NCBI RefSeq assembly: GCF_000348985.1
Contig: NC_035924.1
Span: 930,001 to 994,000 of the forward strand
Length of the DNA: 64,000 nt
From: Huiozyma naganishii CBS 8797
Lineage: Eukaryota; Ascomycota; Saccharomycetes; Saccharomycetales; Saccharomycetaceae
Direction of reading: 5' to 3'
Part shown: piece by piece, positions 16,975 to 25,700 of the stretch
Layout of the letters: the number at the start of each line of letters is the position of its first letter
How positions within the stretch are numbered: the stretch's first letter is position 1
Translations under genes and position numbers: made by a program
The notes under the pieces: model-generated
The model's input: the letters and a program-made list of their open reading frames with translations, nothing else
Told to the model about the DNA's origin: nothing
The model's database searches: none

Positions 16975-19284
16975 ATGTGGATATTAAGATACTCGTACGA
17001 AAGCGAAGATCATGGCACTGTATACGTCTCCTGTTGCTTGCAACGGTCAAGGAACTATTCTATCGGTCGCTCTAGTAAAACTAATGCATTGGTGATCAAA
17101 AACGATAAAAGTATATCACGACAACATATCAGCTTTCAATGGGTTTCACATGATTACGTCGACATAGTCAACGATGGGAAGCTAACATATATCAATGATG
17201 CATTTCTGAAACCAAAGGAGACAACGCGTATCAGTATCAGCGCATCAAAGGAAACCAATATCAAAGTTGGGTCGGCACCAGTTATTGTAAATCTGGTGTG
17301 GGAAGATGTATTCATAGATATGACACCTATCAGTGATACTGGCCAATCTTTGAAACTTATTGGTATATACCCCGCTGGATCCACACATGGAGTAAACATC
17401 GAGGACGCGATGAAAACACTTTGCATTAAAATCAAGGAAATTAAATGGCCGCATCAATTGATTGCGCTGATACGAGGTGCAAATCGACTATACAAAGCTG
17501 ACTTGGTAGACTTAATGGCGCAACAACTTGTAGATTCAAATGAAAATATCTCTTCGTTTGATGAAATATGGAACCGTACAGTTGATTCGGGGCAGTATAA
17601 GGAGTACCCTAATTTTAAAGTGGATAGGAACTCTTTTCGAGACTTTACAATCATATACTTTGACAATAATGACTCGGATATTAGCGGTGTTCGGTCGTGT
17701 GTTGAATTTTGCGGTGGAACTCTTCTCTCTTTTGTTAACAACGAATCATTTGAAAAGTACGCTTCTACGAATGAAACATTGCACAATGTTCTGCTGTTGA
17801 GATCAGAGCGATTTCAAGTCTCACATCCAGTTTACGAAATACTAAACAAAATTGACATATGCTCGACAGGGAGCTTCTTCAAAGCGGTAACGGAAAACAA
17901 TGTATCCACCCTTGTTCATCGTGAACTATTTCTGCGGAGATACACTGATATTACGCAAAAAGAGATGAGGAGACCAAAAGAACCAGTAGAGGATACTGCT
18001 GTACCTTTGAAGAAACGAAGGTTAAATCGAAGAAAAGTCCAACCATTGAATCCATTAGAGTTTTTTGCTGGTGGTGATACAGCCACAACAACTAAACAAA
18101 GTAGCGATGATGGTTTAGCTGCCACAAAGGCAGTTGACGAAACTGAGGTGTCTGATAAAATGCATGGTTCTGGCGATGTGTTGTCGAACTCTACTAATAA
18201 TAATCAGGACACTGTGGCCACACAAGGCAAAATTTCACCAATTCTAGAAATGAATGCGCTGTCTGCAGAAGTACCTAAAGGTGATGAATCGTCACACGTC
18301 GTTGAACCAGACAGAACATATGAAAAAGACGACTGTCTCCCTGATAATCTTGAAGTTAATGGCATGATGAAGGAACCAGAGCCTGTGATAGAAAAGACGC
18401 GACAAAGTTCGATAAATGAATCATTGCGCACTCCGAAAGAACCGGTGGCAGAGATGGAAGATGAACTCGAAGAGGTGGATGAAGTTGACGAACCAACCCA
18501 CTTAAAAGCTTCCAGGGAAGCTTCCAAAATTGTTGGTCCAGAAAGTTTGGCGCCAAGTAGAGACACTGAAGTGCTTCGGCCGAGACCGGCGAAGCCCCGC
18601 AACAGCAGTTCGTTGGTAGAGACCATACAGTCGGTAAAAGATAACGAAACTCGTCGTCTGCAATGTACGCTCACACCGGTTGATCCATCGGAATTGACCG
18701 ATGAAGCGATCGCTGATTTCTCGAACATGGCTATTGTGGAGCCAACTGTGAATATAGTTAGAAAGAAGCCCGCCATGGTGACAGAAAGTTCTATCAGGAG
18801 CGATAGACCAAACTTCAAGAAGTTTATGAAAGTTTGGCCCAAGGCCAGGAAGGGCAATGATTCTTTACGGAATAATGCGTACTTGATAACGAGGGATTAC
18901 GTCCCTATGAAGGCATACAACAGAAACGAACCTAAGGTGTTTGACGAGTTTGAAAATGTTACGAAAGCGGGTATTTTGCCAGACATTATCGAGCCACCTA
19001 TACAGCCTTCACAGAGCCTGAATCATGACACTCCCCCACTTTTGGATGATAAAGCCGTATCTGAAAATGAATTGTTCGTTGCTGAAGACAGCGATGAGGA
19101 TGAGATCCCGGCTGAGCACGCAAGATACACTGACACTCTGCCGAAAGAAGCGGCTCGCCCCAGAAGAAGGTTACTGACCACTGAGGAGCAAGCTGATAAT
19201 AGCACCACACACCTTACCTCCAGCGGAGACGAATCAGATTCCGACGATCAGGGACCCCGTTTCAAATTCAGCAGACGCAGTTGA
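16975..19284 (+). CDS. XRS2: MRX complex subunit Xrs2 (Nbs1)
   Basis: A 769-residue protein (S. cerevisiae 854). An N-terminal FHA domain at about 20-110 has the phosphothreonine-binding core YSIGRSSKTN...ISRQH. BRCT-like sequence follows to about 325. A long acidic, poorly ordered region then leads to the Mre11-binding motif RPNFKKFMKVW near 613-623 and an acidic C-terminus ending RFKFSRRS. Xrs2 brings Mre11-Rad50 into the nucleus and recruits Tel1 and Sae2 at double-strand breaks. The order DXO1-XRS2-YPR1 is that of S. cerevisiae YDR370C-YDR368W. The intergenic spacer from DXO1 is only 141 bp. Confidence 0.9.
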   Translation: MWILRYSYESEDHGTVYVSCCLQRSRNYSIGRSSKTNALVIKNDKSISRQHISFQWVSHDYVDIVNDGKLTYINDAFLKPKETTRISISASKETNIKVGSAPVIVNLVWEDVFIDMTPISDTGQSLKLIGIYPAGSTHGVNIEDAMKTLCIKIKEIKWPHQLIALIRGANRLYKADLVDLMAQQLVDSNENISSFDEIWNRTVDSGQYKEYPNFKVDRNSFRDFTIIYFDNNDSDISGVRSCVEFCGGTLLSFVNNESFEKYASTNETLHNVLLLRSERFQVSHPVYEILNKIDICSTGSFFKAVTENNVSTLVHRELFLRRYTDITQKEMRRPKEPVEDTAVPLKKRRLNRRKVQPLNPLEFFAGGDTATTTKQSSDDGLAATKAVDETEVSDKMHGSGDVLSNSTNNNQDTVATQGKISPILEMNALSAEVPKGDESSHVVEPDRTYEKDDCLPDNLEVNGMMKEPEPVIEKTRQSSINESLRTPKEPVAEMEDELEEVDEVDEPTHLKASREASKIVGPESLAPSRDTEVLRPRPAKPRNSSSLVETIQSVKDNETRRLQCTLTPVDPSELTDEAIADFSNMAIVEPTVNIVRKKPAMVTESSIRSDRPNFKKFMKVWPKARKGNDSLRNNAYLITRDYVPMKAYNRNEPKVFDEFENVTKAGILPDIIEPPIQPSQSLNHDTPPLLDDKAVSENELFVAEDSDEDEIPAEHARYTDTLPKEAARPRRRLLTTEEQADNSTTHLTSSGDESDSDDQGPRFKFSRRS

Positions 19285-19366
19285 CATTCAATATACAAGT
19301 ACATATATATATCAAGCTCTCATTTTCTAGAGAGAACAACAACAAAGTGAAAAATTTCTCTTGCGC

Positions 19367-20308
19367 TTACACGAAAGGCTTGAATGGCTCCCAGTCTGGG
19401 TCGATAATTCTCTTGGTCCCTTGAACTTTCGAAATGTTGTTAACGGCCTCGAAATCCTCACTTGTAAGAGTGAATGTCAGCAGGTTGGCTTCGATTCTCT
19501 CCTTGTTAACAGACTTTGGCAAGACGATGTAACCCCTCTGTACGTTCCAGCTAATGACGACCTGTGCTGCGCTCACACCGTTCTTCTTCGCGATCTCGAT
19601 GATGACTGGTTCCTTCAAAATGGGAGCGTCAGCAGACCCCAAGGGAGAGTACGCCTCAATTACAATACCTTTGCCGTGGCAGAAATCGACCAATTCCTGC
19701 TGAGGCAGCAGTGGGTGCATTTCCACTTGATTGGCAGCAGGGACGATCTTGTTCCCTGGAGAGGCGAGCAAGTCCTTCAGGTTGTTGATAGAGAAGTTGG
19801 ACACCCCAATAGCTCTTGTTTTGCCCGTCTCCGGTAGTTTCTGCATCAACTCCCACGTCTTGACGAAGTTCCAGTCGGTGATGTCGATATCACGCTTCCC
19901 GTTGGGGAGCGTGGGGAAGCCGATCTTGTCGCCCTCGGGCATGTTCTCGCCCCTCATCCGCACGGGCCAGTGCATCAAGTACAAGTCGACGTAGTCCAGC
20001 CCTAACCGTTTTAGCGACTGGTCCAACGCCAGCTCCGGTTCCTTGTGTTGCGTGCACCACAGCTTCGTGGTCACGAAGATCTCCCCCCGCGGGACACCAG
20101 ACTCCCTGATGGCCCTCCCCACTTCTGCCTCGTTGCCGTAGATGGCCGCGGTGTCAATGTGCCTGTACCCAGCCCGCAAGGCGGCGATGACAGAATCGTA
20201 AGCGTCCGTGGCAGCCGCGGACCTCCATGTTCCGAGCCCAATGGCGCGAATTGTCGCGCCCGTGTTCAACTTAAGCAGAGAAGTGTTCTTGGATAGCGTG
20301 GCAGACAT
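19367..20308 (-). CDS. YPR1: NADPH-dependent aldo-keto reductase (Ypr1/Gcy1)
   Basis: A 313-residue aldo-keto reductase (S. cerevisiae Ypr1 and Gcy1 are 312). The catalytic tetrad is present: Asp and Tyr in HIDTAAIYGNE, Lys in VTTKLW and His in YLMHWPV. The NADPH-binding tail motif near LPKSVNKERIEANL is also intact. The enzyme reduces 2-methylbutyraldehyde, glyceraldehyde and related carbonyls in the cytosol. The two S. cerevisiae copies are whole-genome duplicates (YDR368W, YOR120W). Neighbours XRS2 and KEI1 favour the name YPR1, though RIO1 just beyond is GCY1's neighbour. Stress-type AGGGG boxes lie in its upstream region. Confidence 0.9.
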   Translation of the reverse strand: MSATLSKNTSLLKLNTGATIRAIGLGTWRSAAATDAYDSVIAALRAGYRHIDTAAIYGNEAEVGRAIRESGVPRGEIFVTTKLWCTQHKEPELALDQSLKRLGLDYVDLYLMHWPVRMRGENMPEGDKIGFPTLPNGKRDIDITDWNFVKTWELMQKLPETGKTRAIGVSNFSINNLKDLLASPGNKIVPAANQVEMHPLLPQQELVDFCHGKGIVIEAYSPLGSADAPILKEPVIIEIAKKNGVSAAQVVISWNVQRGYIVLPKSVNKERIEANLLTFTLTSEDFEAVNNISKVQGTKRIIDPDWEPFKPFV

Positions 20309-20838
20309 TGTTTCCGTCGTTTACAGGCAGGTATGTGCTTGGAATGGTATAGGCAAAAAAGATAAGAAGCGATTACAAAGAATGCAGTCTAGAACACTAA
20401 GACGAGTACAGCCCCAATTGGCGTTACTAAAGGTCTTTTCACCCTCCCTTTTATACATCCAATTAACCGAATGCCTTGTTGCAACAGGTTGACCTGCGGC
20501 AGTTTCTTGTCTTCGAGATCAAAGGGCTGTTCTTCCTCGAGGGGAGGGGTGTATTATGTAATTGAGTCTAGATGGGCGGTGTTACGTTGTCCCTGTGGGG
20601 CAGTTCAGTCCGTGTGTGGGGTGGGCGGGACACGTATCTCTTGACAGAGGTGGCGCTCTGTGCCACGGTCTCGCCCCTCTGTGCTCCGAGGTCTGTGCGG
20701 AGATAAGAGACACGGAGATAAGAGTTCCCAACAGCAGCACCAGGGTGCAATGGTAGACGGTGTTACAACTTGGCTACGTTGTATCCTCTGTGTTTGGGCG
20801 TGTTGGCATCGTCCAATGGCACCCTTACTGTGCGGGTT
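20309..20838. other. YPR1 upstream region with STRE and GATA boxes
   Basis: A 530-bp interval between the YPR1 start and the KEI1 stop. Two adjacent AGGGG stress-response elements lie at 20540-20549 and an inverted one (CCCCT) at 20674-20678. GGAGATAAGAG occurs twice as a direct repeat at 20699-20709 and 20714-20724, giving two GATAAG boxes. STREs bind Msn2/Msn4 in S. cerevisiae, where GCY1/YPR1 respond to stress; GATAAG boxes bind nitrogen-control GATA factors. No ORF or RNA gene was seen. Confidence 0.55.
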
Positions 20839-21613
20839 TTACACTAGTACATGTCTACATATGCTATACGAGCTCTTCTGTGAGACAACCCACCAGCGTC
20901 TCAGGAAGAACTTGTTCTTGAGGTCCTGTTCGATGTCATCCTGATCCACAAGGTACTGTGGGTGTCTCAGCAGTTCCTGCACGAATGATGCGAGCAGGAA
21001 GTTGAAATACAGTCTGAATACAAGACTGACCATCGTGATGATGATCGTGAAAACGTACTCGTAGCTCTCCGTGGCCCCCTGCGTGTCTATCTCTGCGCCA
21101 CGTTTGACAAGACGCGCCACCGCACTGGCGGCAGTACCCATCGCAGCGTCTGTGTTGCTCTCCTCGGCGAACCAGACACCTGTAAACCATAGTGTGAACA
21201 GACACGTCAGTACCGTATCAATTGAAAACACAACTACTATCTGCGAGAAAGTGAGCAGTTTGGGTTTGTGGATTTGGTACAACCCTTGGGCGTACACCAC
21301 CAGAGTGAACACAGACCACAGGTAGCTCGCCCACTGCATCAGGTCCAGCGGGTGGCCCGTGAATAGCGCCAGGATACCGAATGCACCGCTACATTTGTTC
21401 AGCAGGGTCACACCAAGGACAATTTCCACACCTATGTATAATGGGAAGATACCGAAGAAGGTCTATTTAGAATTGGGTCAAGAACTGCTCGTTAGTACGC
21501 ATTGAAGGGGAACAAACCAAAACAAACCCCCCAAAAAACAGTGTTTGTAAGCTTGAAAAAGGTGAATGGGGAGTCTCACATACTTTCGGCAAAGACGAAG
21601 ATAGTTTAGTCAT
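20839..21613 (-). CDS. KEI1: Inositol phosphorylceramide synthase regulatory subunit Kei1, with intron
   Basis: Spliced gene. Exon 1 (21584-21613) encodes ten residues, MTKLSSSLPK. Exon 2 (20839-21462) continues TFFGIFPLYIGVEIV and ends LCRHVLV-like sequence, giving 217 residues (S. cerevisiae Kei1 is 221). The joined N-terminus aligns with S. cerevisiae MRSSLLTLPKSFLGFMPLYL, and that gene also has an intron at this place. Exon 2 alone has an in-frame stop just before the splice site, so splicing is required. Four hydrophobic segments are visible. Kei1 binds Aur1 in the Golgi and is needed for IPC synthase activity and localisation. It is divergent from RIO1, sharing a 218-bp promoter. Confidence 0.93.
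21463..21583 (-). other. KEI1 spliceosomal intron
   Basis: The 121-nt intron starts with the yeast consensus GTATGT (21583-21578), has a perfect TACTAAC branch box (minus strand, 21497-21491) and ends in TAG at 21465-21463, about 27 nt past the branch box. It interrupts the gene after codon 10 in phase 0. Confidence 0.95.
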
Positions 21614-21727
21614 TTGTAGTAGGATCTGTACTATCAGAAATTCTCTCTGGAGCGAAGAACAACGTCGTGTCTTTGTTGCTGTTCTCAGTGAAAAGTTGAA
21701 CTTTTAAGCGTCAAAAAATACTCACTT

Positions 21728-21765
21728 AAAAATTTTAATTCTAAAGAACTTTGCGATGAGATGAG
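21728..21765 (+). promoter_or_regulatory. RRPE and PAC boxes of the RIO1 promoter
   Basis: AAAAATTTT (RRPE core) at 21728-21736 is followed by GCGATGAGATGAG (PAC core GATGAG, doubled) at 21753-21765, 67-104 bp before the RIO1 ATG. The pair is the known signature of ribosome-biogenesis genes, bound by Stb3 (RRPE) and Dot6/Tod6 (PAC) in S. cerevisiae. Confidence 0.8.
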
Positions 21766-21831
21766 CTGTTTGTGCGTGGGGGAGATTGTGGGAAGGGCAA
21801 GCGAAAAGGTACCAGGACTGGTTTAGTTGCG

Positions 21832-23322
21832 ATGTCTGTAGAGGAGAAGTTTGAGAAGCTGTCAATTGACCACCATGTGAAGGATGACACAGCGAACAAC
21901 AAACTTCTGGACAAGTATGCCCACAAGATCAAGAATGACCAGTTTTCGTTCTCGAAAGTAAAGAAAACGACGAAGGATAAAGCCAATAGGGCCACCGTGG
22001 AGAATGTGCTGGACCCGCGGACGATGCGGTTTTTGCAAGCGCTGATGAACAGGGGCATTATTTCGGATTTCAACGGGTGTTTGAGTACGGGGAAGGAGGC
22101 TAATGTGTACCATGCGTTTGCAGGGGACGGTGTCTCGAGGGCTAGTGGCACTCTTCCGGATGAGGAGTCCCTATTGGCGAGATTGACTCAGGAAGAGAGG
22201 GCTGTGCAGGCCAGTGTTGGCGGTAAGAAAGAGTACGCGATTAAGATCTTCAAGACATCGATATTGGTATTTAAAGACAGGGAACGGTACGTCGACGGTG
22301 AGTTCCGGTTCAGGAACTCGCGGTCACAGCACAACCCGCGTAAGATGATCAAGATCTGGGCAGAGAAGGAGTTCCGGAACTTGAAGAGAATATACCAGTC
22401 CGGTGCAGTCCCAGTTCCGAAACCAGTAGAGGTGAAGAACAACGTGCTAGTGATGGAGTTCTTGAACCGTGGCGATGGGTTCGCGTCCCCCAGACTAAGG
22501 GATTACCCATATAAGGACACGGACAGTATTAGACAGTACTACTGTACTTTGGTGGCGTACATGAGGCTAATGTACCAGGTCTGTGGGCTGGTCCATGCGG
22601 ATCTTTCAGAATACAATGTGTTGGTACACAACGACCGACTGTACATCATTGATGTGTCGCAGAGTGTGCAGCCCGAACATCCAATGAGTTTGGATTTCCT
22701 GCGAATGGATATAAAGAATGTCAACTTGTATTTCGGGAAGATGGGCATCGATATCTTCCCCGAAAGAATCATCTTCCAGTTCGTGATATCAGAGTCGCTC
22801 GATAAATTTGAGGGTGACTACAAGAGCTCCAAAGATTTGACAGAGTACGTTGAGTCGAACCTCCCAGTGAAGAAAACGGAACAGGACGAGATGGAGGACG
22901 AAGTGTTCAGGTCGCTGTACCTCGTTAGGAACTTGGAAGGGTTGGAGGAAAGAGACTTTGACAGATTCACAGAGGGGAAGTTTGATCTATTGAAGAGTCT
23001 GCTGGCTCACGACATGGAAAAGAATTTCACCGCTGCTGAGCAGCAATTTGAGTTCGATGACGAAAACGATTCATCAAGTGGGTCTCAAGATGACGATGGA
23101 GAAGACGAAGACGAAGAGGAGAGTGATGGCGAAGACGAAGAAGACGTCTACTACACCACAGATGACGAGGACAAAGTTCTTAAGGGGAAGAAGTACGAGG
23201 ATAAAGATGCAAAGAAACTGCGGAAGCAGGAAGCAAAGGATGCGAAGCGCGAAAAGCGGAAGACCAAAGTGAAGAAGCACATAAAAAAGAAGCTGGTCAA
23301 CAAGACCAAATCTAAGAAGTGA
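21832..23322 (+). CDS. RIO1: Atypical protein kinase Rio1, 40S maturation
   Basis: A 496-residue RIO kinase (S. cerevisiae 484). The ATP loop is STGKEANVYHA near 83-93, the catalytic lysine is in YAIKIFKTS, the catalytic loop is HADLSEYNVLV near 252, and the metal-binding aspartate is in IIDVSQSV near 272. The tail is acidic, then strongly basic (KHIKKKLVNKTKSKK). Rio1 releases factors from cytoplasmic pre-40S particles during 20S pre-rRNA cleavage and also acts at rDNA. The frame is open 20 codons upstream from a GTG, but the ATG at 21832 (MSVEEKFEKL) matches the family start. It sits beside KEI1, whereas in S. cerevisiae RIO1 is on chromosome XV: evidence of different duplicate loss. Confidence 0.95.
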   Translation: MSVEEKFEKLSIDHHVKDDTANNKLLDKYAHKIKNDQFSFSKVKKTTKDKANRATVENVLDPRTMRFLQALMNRGIISDFNGCLSTGKEANVYHAFAGDGVSRASGTLPDEESLLARLTQEERAVQASVGGKKEYAIKIFKTSILVFKDRERYVDGEFRFRNSRSQHNPRKMIKIWAEKEFRNLKRIYQSGAVPVPKPVEVKNNVLVMEFLNRGDGFASPRLRDYPYKDTDSIRQYYCTLVAYMRLMYQVCGLVHADLSEYNVLVHNDRLYIIDVSQSVQPEHPMSLDFLRMDIKNVNLYFGKMGIDIFPERIIFQFVISESLDKFEGDYKSSKDLTEYVESNLPVKKTEQDEMEDEVFRSLYLVRNLEGLEERDFDRFTEGKFDLLKSLLAHDMEKNFTAAEQQFEFDDENDSSSGSQDDDGEDEDEEESDGEDEEDVYYTTDDEDKVLKGKKYEDKDAKKLRKQEAKDAKREKRKTKVKKHIKKKLVNKTKSKK

Positions 23323-23426
23323 ACTCTGAACGGAGGGGACCTTTCAACACCACCATTTGCACTGATATATCTCCAGTTTATAATACTTCAACCATCTTTA
23401 TTGACCACTGAAAAAAAAATGTGAAT

Positions 23427-23462
23427 AAAATTTTTTTACTACATATCGATTGAGCTCATCGC
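23427..23462 (+). promoter_or_regulatory. RRPE-like and PAC boxes of the ESF1 promoter
   Basis: An AAAATTTTTTT tract (RRPE-like) at 23427-23437 and an inverted PAC box CTCATCGC at 23455-23462 lie 77-112 bp before the ESF1 ATG. This resembles the arrangement in front of neighbouring RIO1. Confidence 0.7.
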
Positions 23463-23538
23463 TTACTTTTGCTGGTTGTAGTGGTTGAATTGTTACGATC
23501 ACAGAGGTGTTAGATACTAAGGACAGACGCAGGTAAAC

Positions 23539-25467
23539 ATGTCTGATAAGATGTCTAGTGATCCTAGATTTTCAGGTGTCTACAATGACCCCAAATTTAG
23601 ATCTACTAAGGAAAAGAAGCTGAAGGTCAAGCTGGACAGCCGTTTCAGCAAGAAAGATCTGGAAGTGAAGAAGAAGGCTAAAGTCGACAAATACGGTAGA
23701 AAGATCAAGAATGGGGATGCAAACAAGAAAGAGTTGGAGGATTTCGACAAATATTTCGAGAAGGAAGATGAAGCGAAGGAAAGTGAAGATGCCGAGGCAC
23801 CAGAGGCGCCCGTCAAAGTCGTTGTGGACAGGGCTCGTGGAGAAGTTCCCGATGACTATGTCAGCTCTGCTGATGAGTTTACATCATCCGATTCCGAGTC
23901 TTCTGGTTCCTCTGAGTCCGAATCTGAGTCTGAGCAGAGTGACGTTGAGGATGAAATCGAAGCGAACAGCGGCAAACCTGAATCTGGTGATCCGTCCAAG
24001 ACGCTTGCCGTGGTCAACTTAGATTGGGATCACGTTAAATCGGTAGACCTGATGATCACCTTCACTGGGTTTATTCCAAAAGGTGGTAAGATTGAAAGAA
24101 TCTGTATATACCCGAGTGAGTTTGGTAAGGAAAGGTTGAACAGGGAGGAGAAGGAGGGTCCGCCCAAGGAATTATTTCATAAGAAGAAGAGCAAGAAGAA
24201 CAGTGCGGCGAAGTCCAAAGGCGCGGAATCCGGCAAAAGCGATGACGACGTTTCTGATGTCGACATCAAGGATTTGTATGAGGAAGGTGACGCGGAGAAG
24301 GACATCGACTCCAAAGCTCTGCGTCAGTACCAACTAGAGAGATTGAGATACTTCTATGCCGTCGTTTACTGTAATAATGTAGAGACTGCGAAGGCGATCT
24401 ATGACAACTGTGACGCGACAGAGTACGAGTCAACGGCCAATATGTTCGACTTGAGATACGTCCCCGAGGGGATGACCTTCGACGACGATCCTAGAGACGA
24501 GTGTGAGGCGTTACCAAAAAATTACAAGCCTTTAAACTTTGCGACGGATGCTCTACAGCATTCCAACGTGAAATTGACCTGGGACGAAACGCCTGCTGAC
24601 CGGGTTGAGATTGCGAAGAGGGCGTTTTCTCAGAAGGAGATCGACGATATGGACTTCAAGGCTTATTTGGCCTCTGATAGCGAGGATTCGGATGCGAAAG
24701 TTGATGAAACGATGAAGAACAGATTGAAGGCGCTTGTCGGTGGTACTTTGAAAGCGAGCAGGCCGAAGGGCGGTGCGGAAGAAGACGAGGACGATGAGGA
24801 AGGAATGGACATGGAGATCACTTTCACGCCTGGTTTGGACGAAGCACAGGTTGCTGAACAGGAAGCCGCCGCAGAGGAGGAAAGTACGATAGATAAGATT
24901 AGACGTAAAGAGAAGGAGCGTCGTAAGAACAGGAAACAAAAGTTGAAGGAATTGAAGAAGAACGCGGAGAAGGAAAAGAGGGACAAGTTGAAATCGTTGA
25001 AGAAGGGTCGCAAGAATGGTGAGGAGGAGCCCGTTGACGACAAGGCAAAGGCTGAACTTGAACTATTGATGATGGATGAAGATGAGGAGAGAGACTCGAA
25101 GAGTACGTTAAATAAGAAGATGCACTTTAACATGAACGAGATCATGCGTTCTGAGAAGGAGAAGAAGAAGAAATCGAAGTTCCAGGACAAGAACAGGATT
25201 GTCGAGGATGAGTTCAAACCCGATTTGAGCGATGACAGATTCAAGGAAGTCTTTGAGGACCACGATTTTGCTATCGATCCATCCCGTCCCGAGTTCAAGG
25301 AAACACCGGCGATGCAGAAAATCTTACAAGAACGTTCCAATCGTGCCCGCTCCAAGGGTAAGAAAAGGAAATCCGCAGAGCAGTCCACGGACACCTCTGA
25401 CAAGACGGACATCTCACAGATTGTGTCTAAATTGAAGAGGAAGAAGAAGTCGAAAACGAAGGCATGA
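23539..25467 (+). CDS. ESF1: Pre-18S rRNA processing factor Esf1
   Basis: A 642-residue, highly charged nucleolar protein (S. cerevisiae 628). The N-terminus SDPRFSGVYNDPKFRST and the core KTLAVVNLDWDHVKSVDLM, followed by IERICIYPSEFGKERL, are typical Esf1/NUC153-type features. The C-terminus holds FEDHDFAIDPSRPEFKET and ends in a lysine-rich tail. Esf1 associates with U3 snoRNP and is needed for early 18S rRNA processing. It follows RIO1 on the same strand with 216 bp between, so two ribosome-biogenesis genes lie side by side. S. cerevisiae ESF1 is YDR365C, adjacent to KEI1 there. Confidence 0.92.
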   Translation: MSDKMSSDPRFSGVYNDPKFRSTKEKKLKVKLDSRFSKKDLEVKKKAKVDKYGRKIKNGDANKKELEDFDKYFEKEDEAKESEDAEAPEAPVKVVVDRARGEVPDDYVSSADEFTSSDSESSGSSESESESEQSDVEDEIEANSGKPESGDPSKTLAVVNLDWDHVKSVDLMITFTGFIPKGGKIERICIYPSEFGKERLNREEKEGPPKELFHKKKSKKNSAAKSKGAESGKSDDDVSDVDIKDLYEEGDAEKDIDSKALRQYQLERLRYFYAVVYCNNVETAKAIYDNCDATEYESTANMFDLRYVPEGMTFDDDPRDECEALPKNYKPLNFATDALQHSNVKLTWDETPADRVEIAKRAFSQKEIDDMDFKAYLASDSEDSDAKVDETMKNRLKALVGGTLKASRPKGGAEEDEDDEEGMDMEITFTPGLDEAQVAEQEAAAEEESTIDKIRRKEKERRKNRKQKLKELKKNAEKEKRDKLKSLKKGRKNGEEEPVDDKAKAELELLMMDEDEERDSKSTLNKKMHFNMNEIMRSEKEKKKKSKFQDKNRIVEDEFKPDLSDDRFKEVFEDHDFAIDPSRPEFKETPAMQKILQERSNRARSKGKKRKSAEQSTDTSDKTDISQIVSKLKRKKKSKTKA

Positions 25468-25646
25468 AGCGTTTTGTGTTCGGGCAGAAAGCAGTGAACA
25501 ACGGCCGCCCAACACCCGCACCAAATTCTGTAGCATATTCATATAGTAACAGGGTATGAGATTTCGAGTTCAGCCTGCATCACGTTAGTTGTGCCACCTT
25601 GTGACGTTTTATATATTTTTGCAGTTGAAGCTGAGAGCCGTTGAAC

Positions 25647-25654
25647 CTCATCGC
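25647..25654 (+). promoter_or_regulatory. PAC-type box upstream of CDC40
   Basis: CTCATCGC (inverted PAC core) ends 46 bp before the CDC40 ATG. No RRPE partner was seen, and CDC40 is a splicing gene, so function is uncertain. Confidence 0.35.
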
Positions 25655-25700
25655 CAAAAGTTCGATGTGACGGACGCGCGCTGAGGGTGTACAACATCGT

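Noticed and set aside
25540..25700. Intron in the CDC40 5' leader (GTATGA ... TTTTGCAG)
   Set aside because: There is no TACTAAC branch box and the downstream ATG already gives the family N-terminus.
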